Source: Peptoclostridium sp965368085
GTDB lineage: Bacteria; Bacillota; Clostridia; Peptostreptococcales; Peptostreptococcaceae
Assembly: GCA_965368085.1 (NCBI GenBank)
Contig: CBDULP010000012.1
Location: forward strand, 9,918-73,917
Reading direction: 5' to 3'
Length of the DNA: 64,000 nt
In this document: positions 9,062 through 15,213 of the stretch, piece by piece
Numbering within the stretch: the stretch's first letter is position 1
Layout: each line of letters begins with the position of its first letter
Translations under genes and position numbers: made by a program
The notes under the pieces: generated by a model
What the model was told of the DNA's origin: nothing
What the model saw: the letters and a program-made list of their open reading frames with translations, nothing else
Databases searched by the model: none

Positions 9062-9367
9062 ATGGCTTTTGTAATTGAAAATGGGGATATGAAAAAGGCT
9101 CTTCAAAACAGCATAGAGGAATCACTAAAAGACAGAGCAGACAACGCATGTGCAACATGAGACATCAACGCGGTCCTTGCAGTTGCATGGGGAGTTAAGG
9201 AACAAATCGAAGTGGCAGATGCTGATGAAGTTCAAAAATTCATGGAAGAGACTGCCGGTTCTGTAGTCGAGCTTGGAAACGGAGAAAAGGTTGATTTCAT
9301 AAAGGGCGGAGTAAAGGTAAAAGGCGACAAGGCCCTTCTTATATACAGATACCAGCTTAAAAAATAG
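9062..9367 (+). CDS. Putative selenoprotein of unknown function (in-frame TGA, CATU motif)
   Basis: Reading from ATG 9062, preceded by AAGGAGG, the frame is open for 101 codons except for one TGA at 9158-9160, codon 33. The preceding codons give Cys30-Ala-Thr, so decoding TGA as selenocysteine makes a CxxU redox motif. Reading frame and protein character continue smoothly on both sides (acidic helix before, DINAVLAVAWGVKEQ after) up to TAG at 9365, and a terminator follows directly. A hairpin with a G-containing loop lies 20 bases past the TGA, where a bacterial SECIS should be. I do not recognise the family. The alternatives are a nonsense mutation of a Cys or Trp codon, or a sequencing error. 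Ending at the TGA would leave only 32 residues. The location beside fhs suggests a role in glycine/C1 metabolism or redox, which is inference. Confidence 0.72.
9174..9191 (+). promoter_or_regulatory. Candidate bacterial SECIS element
   Basis: TCCTTGC (9174-9180) and GCATGGG (9185-9191) pair except for one T-T mismatch and a terminal U-G, with apical loop AGTT. The loop begins 20 bases after the TGA and has G in its second position. Both fit the published spacing and loop rules for bacterial SECIS elements. The stem is short, so this is supportive rather than decisive. Confidence 0.5.
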
Positions 9368-9402
9368 TAGTGTTTTTAATCTTATCAATTGTATCAATAC
9401 TC

Positions 9403-9430
9403 AAAAGGCCGTTTAAAAGCGGCCTTTTTT
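9403..9430 (+). terminator. Intrinsic terminator after the selenoprotein gene
   Basis: AAAAGGCCG and CGGCCTTTTTT form a strong stem ending in a T run, 36 bases after the TAG stop. Confidence 0.88.
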
Positions 9431-9449
9431 ATCGAAAATTCGTAAGAAT

Positions 9450-9532
9450 ACTCTCTGCTCTGAAAAAAAGTAAACTTAGATTTGATGCACTACAACTTGC
9501 AGAGAGTGCCTACCAATTAGGGAACGTTGTGG
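9450..9532 (+). other. Possible pseudoknotted RNA structure before folT
   Basis: ACTCTCTGC (9450-9458) is perfectly complementary to GCAGAGAGT (9499-9507). Within the 40-base loop, CTACAAC (9490-9496) can pair with GTTGTGG (9526-9532) downstream, giving an H-type pseudoknot. It does not match the THF riboswitch consensus I would expect before folT. A weak promoter-like TATAAT at 9560 lies downstream of it, so it may not be in the folT transcript. Confidence 0.3.
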
Positions 9533-9647
9533 ATTGTTCATAATTTGGAATCATATGATTATAATGGTAATATTTTGATGTTGAAAAATTCAAACTGCTT
9601 TAGCGGAGTTGAAAAGGGTATTTATTAAATTGGAAAGGGGTGAGGAT

Positions 9648-10169
9648 ATGAAGGGAACCAAGAACATGCTGTACCTGGGAATATTAGTAGCAATAGAGGT
9701 AATGCTGACTAGGTTTTTTGCCATTCAAACGCCTATTGTAAGGATAGGGTTTGGATTTTTGCCTATTGCACTTGCTGGAATAATGTTTGGACCGCTGGCA
9801 GCAGGAACGGCGGGAGTTGTTGCTGACATTATAGGGATGGCTCTCTTTCCAAAAGGGGCGTATTTTCCAGGATTTACACTTAGCGCATTTGCGACAGGGG
9901 CGATGTACGGCTTGTTTTTGCATGGCAGGCAAAAATCAATGCTTAGAATTGCAGGGACTGTTATTGCAGTGACGCTTGCAGTGGATATTGGAATGAATAC
10001 CATATGGATTTCAATGATTACAGGAAAGGCAGTAATAGTGCTTATGCAGGTCAAAATAATAAAGGCTATTATAATGATGCCTATTAAAATAGTCATGATA
10101 CAAACGGCATGGAAATACCTGAGGGGATTTATAGGAAAGCCTCTAATTTATAAAAATCAAAATGCATGA
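9648..10169 (+). CDS. folT: ECF transporter S component, folate type
   Basis: 173 aa membrane protein with about five or six hydrophobic segments. It resembles the substrate-binding S components of energy-coupling factor importers, and the block RIGFGFLPIALAGIMFGP with PGFTLSAFATGAMYG is typical of the FolT subgroup. The ATG at 9648 follows AAAGGGGTGAGG; upstream in-frame starts lack a ribosome site. It would bind folate and pair with a shared EcfAA'T module encoded elsewhere. Its position directly before the folate biosynthesis genes supports folate as substrate; the exact ligand is inferred. Confidence 0.82.
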   Translation: MKGTKNMLYLGILVAIEVMLTRFFAIQTPIVRIGFGFLPIALAGIMFGPLAAGTAGVVADIIGMALFPKGAYFPGFTLSAFATGAMYGLFLHGRQKSMLRIAGTVIAVTLAVDIGMNTIWISMITGKAVIVLMQVKIIKAIIMMPIKIVMIQTAWKYLRGFIGKPLIYKNQNA

Positions 10170-10231
10170 TTGAATCTGACTATCAAAAAAGTGATGCGGA
10201 TATCTGTAAAATATAATAAAGACAACAGGTT

Positions 10232-10282
10232 CACTCCATTTCACAATAATGATATAATGTATTATAATCACTGGATGGAGTG
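10232..10282 (+). promoter_or_regulatory. Promoter enclosed by an inverted repeat (fol operon)
   Basis: TTCACA (10240-10245), 17-base spacer, TATAAT (10263-10268) form a promoter. An 8-bp perfect inverted repeat, CACTCCAT (10232-10239) and ATGGAGTG (10275-10282), brackets it exactly, as an operator for a repressor or a transcript-start hairpin would. Confidence 0.5.
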
Positions 10283-10311
10283 GATTTTTCTTGAATAGAG
10301 CAGGTGACATA

Positions 10312-11007
10312 ATGGACTTTAACAACAAGATATTTGAATATGTATACAGGTATAGAAATGAAGATGATGTACTCGCAGTAATTCTCGTAGGGTCGAGTTC
10401 CAATATGGCTCCAAATATCGAACTGGCTTGCTCGGACATAGACTTGTTTGTAATAACATCTTCAGGAGAGTTCCAGGAGCGAAATATATTGAAAAGCGGC
10501 GGCGTTGAAATCGACATCAATTATTTTCCCGTGGAGATTGCAAAAAATCTTATAGTGAGCAGAAAAATGTTCATGGTGCACGAGCTTGCAAAAAGGGCTT
10601 TAGTAATAAAAGAAAGAAAAAATACAGCCAGCAGCCTTATAGACATGGCAAAAGAGGTTTATGAGAAAGGCCCAAATCCAATTCGAGGTGAAATTGCAGC
10701 GCTTGAGATGAGCCAACTGAAAGGCCTTATTGAAGGTCTAGCCAGGGAAGAGGATCCCGCTCAAAATAAATTCAACAGAATATTCATATTTGAAAGGATT
10801 ATAAAGGCGTATTTTACTATGAATGCAATTTGGCTGCCAAAGGAAAAAAGAATTTTAAAAGAGCTAAAAAAAATAAGCCCAAGGCTATATGATAAATCAA
10901 ATGAATTCTTAGAATGTTTTGAAGCTTCAAAGCTTGAGGACATATACAATGAAGTATTTGGGAATATGGATAGCATGGAAGAAATAAGCCTTATATACAG
11001 TGAATGA
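10312..11007 (+). CDS. Nucleotidyltransferase-domain protein in the fol operon
   Basis: 231 aa. The N-terminal region contains a minimal nucleotidyltransferase signature: VILVGSSSNM (GS motif, about residues 28-37) and SDIDLFV (the two metal-binding Asp), followed by a third acidic site in EIDINYF. The C-terminal half is helical and unassigned. The ATG at 10312, preceded by AGGTGAC, is preferred; an in-frame TTG at 10291 would leave a leader of only about 16 bases. It is the first gene after the promoter and lies 62 bases before folE. Its substrate is unknown; antibiotic or protein nucleotidylation and a small-molecule role are all possible. Confidence 0.7.
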   Translation: MDFNNKIFEYVYRYRNEDDVLAVILVGSSSNMAPNIELACSDIDLFVITSSGEFQERNILKSGGVEIDINYFPVEIAKNLIVSRKMFMVHELAKRALVIKERKNTASSLIDMAKEVYEKGPNPIRGEIAALEMSQLKGLIEGLAREEDPAQNKFNRIFIFERIIKAYFTMNAIWLPKEKRILKELKKISPRLYDKSNEFLECFEASKLEDIYNEVFGNMDSMEEISLIYSE

Positions 11008-11069
11008 AACAAAGTTGTAAAAGTACAGGGCAATAAAAAATTTGACAATATTGATAGGAGGAATAGAAC

Positions 11070-11633
11070 TTGGATAGAGAGAGAATACAAAATGCTGTTG
11101 TTGAGATAATAAAGGCGATAGGTGAAGATCCTGAAAGAGAGGGACTTAAAGGAACTCCAGAAAGAATAGCAAGAATGTATGAAGAGATATTCTGCGGGCT
11201 CAACGAAGATCCAAAGGAACATCTTGAGGTGTATTTTGAAGAGGAAAGCTATGAGGAGATAGTGCTTGTAAAGGACATCCCATTTTATTCCGTGTGTGAG
11301 CACCATTTTGTGCCGTTTTTCGGAAAGGCGCATGTGGCTTATATTCCAAAAGGCGGAAGACTTACAGGGCTTTCAAAACTTGCAAGGGTTGTAGAGTCTG
11401 TGGCAAAAAGACCTCAATTGCAGGAGAGGATAACTCAGACGGTTGCAGATGCAATAGTTGAAAAACTTGCTCCTTATGGCGTTGTTGTCGTAATAGAGGC
11501 TGAGCACATGTGCATGACAATGAGAGGTGTTAAAAAGCCGGGTTCTAAGACAGTGACATCTGCGATAAGGGGAATATTCAAAAATGATACAGCAGCAAGG
11601 GCTGAGGTCATGGGTCTTATAAACCAAAAATAG
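11070..11633 (+). CDS. folE: GTP cyclohydrolase I
   Basis: 187 aa. It opens the imidazole ring of GTP to give dihydroneopterin triphosphate, the first step of folate synthesis. The start is TTG at 11070, eight bases after AGGAGG. Zn-binding and catalytic blocks are visible: SVCEHHFVPFFGKAHVAYIP with Cys and His ligands, KLARVVESVAKRPQLQERIT, and EAEHMCMTMRGVKKPGS with the second Cys. It is followed by folP, folB and folK in one operon. Confidence 0.96.
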   Translation: MDRERIQNAVVEIIKAIGEDPEREGLKGTPERIARMYEEIFCGLNEDPKEHLEVYFEEESYEEIVLVKDIPFYSVCEHHFVPFFGKAHVAYIPKGGRLTGLSKLARVVESVAKRPQLQERITQTVADAIVEKLAPYGVVVVIEAEHMCMTMRGVKKPGSKTVTSAIRGIFKNDTAARAEVMGLINQK

Positions 11634-11665
11634 CGACTATTATATATAGAAGGGAGGCATTTGGC

Positions 11666-12466
11666 TTGTTTAAATTTTCTAAAAAGACTTATATAATGGG
11701 AATACTCAATGTAACTCCAGACAGTTTTTCAGATGGAGGAAAATACAATGAGGCAGAGTCTGCGCTTAAAAGGGCAATTGAAATGCAAAACCAGGGAGCG
11801 GACATAATAGACATAGGCGGAGAGTCGACAAGACCCGGATATACGCTAGTGAGCGACCAGGACGAAATAGACAGGATTTCAGAAGCGGTAAGTATGCTGA
11901 GCGATCATATAGACATACCAATATCAATAGACACATACAAGTCAAATGTTGCGGCCTGTGCGCTAAAGCTCGGTGCGAGCATAGTAAACGACATATGGGG
12001 GCTTCAAAAGGACCCTGACATGGCAAGCGTGGTTGCTCAAAACGATGCATATGTAGTTGTAATGCACAACCAAGATGGAACAGAGTATGAAACCGACATA
12101 ATGGAAGAGATAAAGAGATTCCTTAAAAAGAGCATAGATATAGCCGTAAGTGCTGGAGTAGACAAAGAAAAGATAATACTTGATCCGGGGATAGGCTTTG
12201 GAAAGACCTCTCAGCAAAATATAGAAGTAATGGGAAGGCTTGAAGAGCTAAAGAGCCTTGGCTATCCAATACTGCTTGGGACATCCAGAAAGTCTATGAT
12301 AGGAAAGATACTCGACCTTCCTCCGACTGAGAGGGTGGAAGGCACAGTTGCAACCACTGTCATAGGTATCGAAAAGGGAGTGGACATAGTGAGAGTCCAC
12401 GATGTCAAGGAAAACTGCAGAGCTGCTAAGGTGGCTGATGCCATACTCAGAAAGAGAGGGCTTTAG
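11666..12466 (+). CDS. folP: Dihydropteroate synthase
   Basis: 266 aa. FolP condenses dihydropterin pyrophosphate with p-aminobenzoate. The start is TTG at 11666 after GGGAGG with a 7-base gap. The family motifs MGILNVTPDSFSDGG, IDIGGESTRPG, SIDTYKSNVAACAL, DPGIGFGKT and the C-terminal VRVHDVKENCRAAKVADAI are all present. One base separates its TAG from the folB ATG. Confidence 0.96.
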   Translation: MFKFSKKTYIMGILNVTPDSFSDGGKYNEAESALKRAIEMQNQGADIIDIGGESTRPGYTLVSDQDEIDRISEAVSMLSDHIDIPISIDTYKSNVAACALKLGASIVNDIWGLQKDPDMASVVAQNDAYVVVMHNQDGTEYETDIMEEIKRFLKKSIDIAVSAGVDKEKIILDPGIGFGKTSQQNIEVMGRLEELKSLGYPILLGTSRKSMIGKILDLPPTERVEGTVATTVIGIEKGVDIVRVHDVKENCRAAKVADAILRKRGL

Positions 12467-12467
12467 C

Positions 12468-12833
12468 ATGGATGAAATATTCTTAAAGGGAATGACATTT
12501 TATGGTTACCATGGAGCGCTTGAAGAAGAAAACCGACTTGGACAAAGATTCATAATAGATGCAAGGCTTGGCTTGAGTCTTATAAAGGCAGGAGAGACGG
12601 ACGAGCTTGAGTACACTGTGAGCTATGCAGATGTATTTGAAAGCATTAGGAATATATGTGAGGATGAAAGATACAGCCTCATAGAAGCGCTTGCCCACAA
12701 TATTGCGCAGTGCATACTCGATGAGTTTGCCATTGTCCAAAATGTACAGATCAGCGTGAAAAAGCCCCAGGCGCCAATAAACGGTATGTTCGATTACATG
12801 CAGGTTAGTGTGAGGAGGAGCAGGAATGTCTGA
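12468..12833 (+). CDS. folB: Dihydroneopterin aldolase
   Basis: 121 aa, usual length. FolB converts dihydroneopterin to hydroxymethyl-dihydropterin. ATG 12468 follows the folP stop immediately. The motifs GMTFYGYHGALEEENRLGQRF, the YTVSYADVFE block and the C-terminal KPQAPI are diagnostic. Its end overlaps folK by eight bases, indicating coupled translation. Confidence 0.94.
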   Translation: MDEIFLKGMTFYGYHGALEEENRLGQRFIIDARLGLSLIKAGETDELEYTVSYADVFESIRNICEDERYSLIEALAHNIAQCILDEFAIVQNVQISVKKPQAPINGMFDYMQVSVRRSRNV

Positions 12834-13308
12834 TGCATTCATATCTTTGGGAAGCAACATTGGTGACAGGCTTTTGAATCTTAAAAATGCCATAGAGATG
12901 ATACAGGGCCTTGAAAATACAAATGTATTATCAAGGTCGTCAGTATATGAAACTGAGCCGTGGGGCCTTGAGGAGCAAGACAACTTCCTTAACATGTGTA
13001 TAAAAATAGAGACAGCGCTTTCGCCGAGAGAGCTTTTGCAAAAGCTTTTGGAAATTGAATCGGAGCTTGGGAGAAAGCGGGTAATAAGATGGGGGCCAAG
13101 GACTATAGATCTTGACATACTCATATACGACGATGTAAAAATAGAGGAAGAAGATCTCTTGATCCCACACCCAAGGATAACAGAAAGGGCGTTTGTGCTC
13201 ATACCTTTGAAAGAGATTGCGACTCGAATTAAAATAAAGGGAGAAGGCATAGACTACTGGATTGAAAAAACGTCAAGCCAGGGAATAAAGCTTTATCAGA
13301 AAAATTAA
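12826..13308 (+). CDS. folK: HPPK, hydroxymethyl-dihydropterin pyrophosphokinase
   Basis: 160 aa. FolK transfers pyrophosphate from ATP to hydroxymethyl-dihydropterin, producing the FolP substrate. SLGSNIGDRLLNL at the N-terminus, the SSVYETEPWG block, and RWGPRTIDLDILIYDD are family signatures. A GAGGAGCAGGA stretch in the end of folB can serve as ribosome site. It is the last gene of the fol operon and is followed by a strong terminator. Confidence 0.95.
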   Translation: MSDAFISLGSNIGDRLLNLKNAIEMIQGLENTNVLSRSSVYETEPWGLEEQDNFLNMCIKIETALSPRELLQKLLEIESELGRKRVIRWGPRTIDLDILIYDDVKIEEEDLLIPHPRITERAFVLIPLKEIATRIKIKGEGIDYWIEKTSSQGIKLYQKN

Positions 13309-13317
13309 TAATGCGGT

Positions 13318-13353
13318 AAAAAATACCCCGAAGAGCTCTTCGGGGTATTTTTT
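13318..13353. terminator. Strong terminator after folK
   Basis: AAATACCCCGAAGAG and CTCTTCGGGGTATTT form an uninterrupted stem of at least 15 bp with A and T tails on the two sides, so it can work in both directions, also for the small minus-strand gene that ends at 13386. Confidence 0.92.
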
Positions 13354-13385
13354 ACGGGAAAAATGAGTATTCTAAGGTTCTAATA

Positions 13386-13559
13386 TCAGTTTAATATGGT
13401 TAAGATTAACGACAGTGCCGCTATGGAGCAGACTATTGAAACTGGAATGAGCAGGCATTCGACAGGAAAACGGCGCGACATATTGATTGAATTATTTTTA
13501 TTGAGATTTCTTATTGCCCTTATCTGGTCAAGGTATATTATATTATTTCGTTCAAACAT
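13386..13559 (-). CDS. Small single-pass membrane protein, hypothetical
   Basis: 57 aa on the minus strand. The ATG at 13559 is preceded by GGAGGG (13566-13571 on the plus strand) with a six-base gap. The N-terminal part is polar and basic (MFERNNIIYLDQ, then an Asn-rich stretch), and the C-terminal 22 residues form one hydrophobic segment (LLIPVSIVCSIAALSLILTIL). It ends just before the shared terminator. No family recognised. The good ribosome site and membrane segment argue it is real, but length makes this uncertain. Confidence 0.45.
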   Translation of the reverse strand: MFERNNIIYLDQIRAIRNLNKNNSINMSRRFPVECLLIPVSIVCSIAALSLILTILN

Positions 13560-13627
13560 AAGCATCCCTCCGTAAAAATTAGTTATGACATATCGATAAA
13601 ATTGCCAGACATATTGCAATTTAGACT

Positions 13628-13699
13628 ACATACAGCTTATTTAGTTTGGCCGCTGGAATCCGTCAGAAGCTATTTCCGGCGTATTCGTAGGCTGTATGT
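13628..13699. other. Nested inverted repeats, possible structured RNA or protein site
   Basis: ACATACAGC (13628-13636) pairs perfectly with GCTGTATGT (13691-13699). Nested inside, CGCTGGAA (13651-13658) pairs with TTCCGGCG (13674-13681), one G-U. The two stems form one elongated fold of about 72 bases in a region without genes. No known riboswitch consensus recognised. Confidence 0.35.
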
Positions 13700-13730
13700 G
13701 GAGTGAAATTTAATTTGTAAAATAACGGGA

Positions 13731-13844
13731 GGCAAAAATGCATTTGAGTGCGATTTTGCCTTTGAGTTTAAAGAAGTGTCAAAAAACTTCAAAAGCAAAC
13801 GTTTTCGAAGCTGCTGAAAAAAACAAGAAGGCAAAAATGCATTT
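13731..13844. repeat. Two copies of GGCAAAAATGCATTT, candidate upstream activator sites
   Basis: The 15-base sequence occurs at 13731-13745 and 13830-13844, 99 bases apart, each centred on the palindrome AAATGCATTT. The copies lie about 135 and 235 bases upstream of the sigma-54 promoter, a usual distance for enhancer sites of sigma-54 activators. The first copy can also form a hairpin with ATTTTGCC at 13753-13760. Confidence 0.5.
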
Positions 13845-13978
13845 TGCGTTATAATTTCTATAAAAATATAAAGTGATATAAGGCTGAAAAACATCGACGA
13901 AGCGGCTGCTTTTTTATAAATGCTTTGAAAACAGGAGGGCATGAAGTTGACTTGTTTTTTTTGATTAAAAATAAAAAG

Positions 13979-13995
13979 TTGGCACAGGGTTTGCT
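13979..13995 (+). promoter_or_regulatory. Sigma-54 (RpoN) promoter of the ureohydrolase gene
   Basis: TTGGCACAGGGTTTGCT matches the -24/-12 consensus TGGCAC-N5-TTGCT. The invariant GG (13981-13982) and GC (13993-13994) are separated by exactly ten bases. Transcription should begin near 14006, about 49 bases before the ATG. Confidence 0.82.
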
Positions 13996-14054
13996 CTATA
14001 CTATGTCAGGACTTAAAAATAAAAAATGTGAAAATTATCGAGGAGGAAACAATT

Positions 14055-15005
14055 ATGTCAGATGCTAACCAACCAGCAAGTGCGCTAAGTTCGCCAAGAT
14101 TTTGCAACACAGGAACATTCATGCGTATTCCACATGCAACAAGCCTTGAGGGTCTTGATTTTGCAGTAGTGGGAGTTCCTTTTGATACGGCGAGTTCATA
14201 CAGGACAGGCTCTAGATTCGGACCTAGTGCAATAAGAAGCATATCTTCACTTATAAAGCCTAACAATGTAAACCTGCAGGTGAATGTACTTGATGGACTT
14301 AAAGGAGCGGACTGCGGGGATATAAATGTTGTTCCGGGGTGGATACATGAGACTTTCGAAAATATAGAAAAAGAGCTTGAGCCTATACTTGATGCGGATG
14401 TAGTGCCTATAATTCTTGGAGGAGACCATTCGATTTCACTTGCAAACCTGAGAGCTGTGGCTAAAAAGCACGGTCCTGTTGCAATGGTGCATTTCGATTC
14501 ACATGCAGACATAAACGACAAGGTATTTGGAATGTCGCACAACCACGGAACTCCATTCAGAAGAGCTCATGAAGAGGGGCTTATAGATCCTGACCATGTT
14601 ATACAGATTGGGATGAGAGGATCGCTTTATGATCCGGACGAGCACAAAACAGCCGAAGAAGAGCTTGGATTCAGACTGATAGCTGCGCACAAGGTAAGGG
14701 AAATGGGATTTGAAGCCCTTGTAAAGGAAATAAAGGACAGGGTTGGAGACAAGAAGGTATTCCTTACTTTCGACATAGACTTTGTGGATCCGGCATACTG
14801 CCCGGGAACTGGAACTCCAGAGGTTGGGGGATTCACAACTCTTGAGACTCTGAGCATATTGAGAGAACTCAAAGACTTGAACTTTGTAGGATGCGACATA
14901 GTTGAGGTTGCGCCTCAGTACGATCCTAGCGAAATGACTGCATTCATGGCTGCGAACATAGCTTTTGAATTCATATCCATGCTTGCGCTTAAGAAAAACA
15001 AATAA
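14055..15005 (+). CDS. speB: Agmatinase-family ureohydrolase
   Basis: 316 aa member of the arginase/agmatinase family, which hydrolyses a guanidino group to urea and an amine using two Mn ions. All metal ligands are visible: His125 in GGDHSISL, Asp148, His150 and Asp152 in FDSHADI, and Asp240 and Asp242 in FDIDFVDP. The ATG at 14055 has AGGAGG eight bases upstream; an earlier in-frame ATG at 14028 lacks one. GSRFGPSAIRS and PGTGTPEVGG are typical of agmatinase and guanidinobutyrase-like members, so agmatine, guanidinobutyrate, guanidinopropionate or guanidine remain possible substrates. It is controlled by a sigma-54 promoter and followed by a YjiH-type transporter gene. Confidence 0.82.
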   Translation: MSDANQPASALSSPRFCNTGTFMRIPHATSLEGLDFAVVGVPFDTASSYRTGSRFGPSAIRSISSLIKPNNVNLQVNVLDGLKGADCGDINVVPGWIHETFENIEKELEPILDADVVPIILGGDHSISLANLRAVAKKHGPVAMVHFDSHADINDKVFGMSHNHGTPFRRAHEEGLIDPDHVIQIGMRGSLYDPDEHKTAEEELGFRLIAAHKVREMGFEALVKEIKDRVGDKKVFLTFDIDFVDPAYCPGTGTPEVGGFTTLETLSILRELKDLNFVGCDIVEVAPQYDPSEMTAFMAANIAFEFISMLALKKNK

Positions 15006-15059
15006 CAGATGAGACATCGCAGGTTCAGCTGCACTTTGGTGAATAGGCTGAAAGCAAGT

Positions 15060-15089
15060 TTGAGGCTTAAGGATTCAAGATGTTATAAT
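15060..15089 (+). promoter_or_regulatory. Possible sigma-A promoter for the transporter gene
   Basis: TTGAGG (15060-15065), 18-base spacer, TATAAT (15084-15089) with TG at 15081-15082 (extended -10). Confidence 0.5.
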
Positions 15090-15140
15090 GGAGATTAAAT
15101 GTATATATTTGAAATCTGACTAGTTATATAGAGCATGGTC

Positions 15141-15176
15141 AAAATACCACAAGAAAATTATTTCTTGTGGTATTTT
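15141..15176. terminator. Hairpin between ureohydrolase and YjiH genes
   Basis: AAAATACCACAAGAAA and TTTCTTGTGGTATTTT form a perfect 16-bp stem with loop ATTA. The arms carry A and T tracts, so it can act as a bidirectional terminator or attenuator. Confidence 0.75.
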
Positions 15177-15213
15177 GCCAAAAAAGACAACCATTTTTTA
15201 GGGAGGTTTTAAT

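Noticed and set aside
9450..9540. THF riboswitch in front of folT
   Set aside because: The consensus blocks (GGAGAGUAG, GGGAUGU, GCAUCCGCUCC) are not present.
13670..13942. 90-codon minus-strand ORF over the candidate enhancer repeats
   Set aside because: No ribosome site, and it overlaps repeats and hairpins that fit regulatory DNA better.
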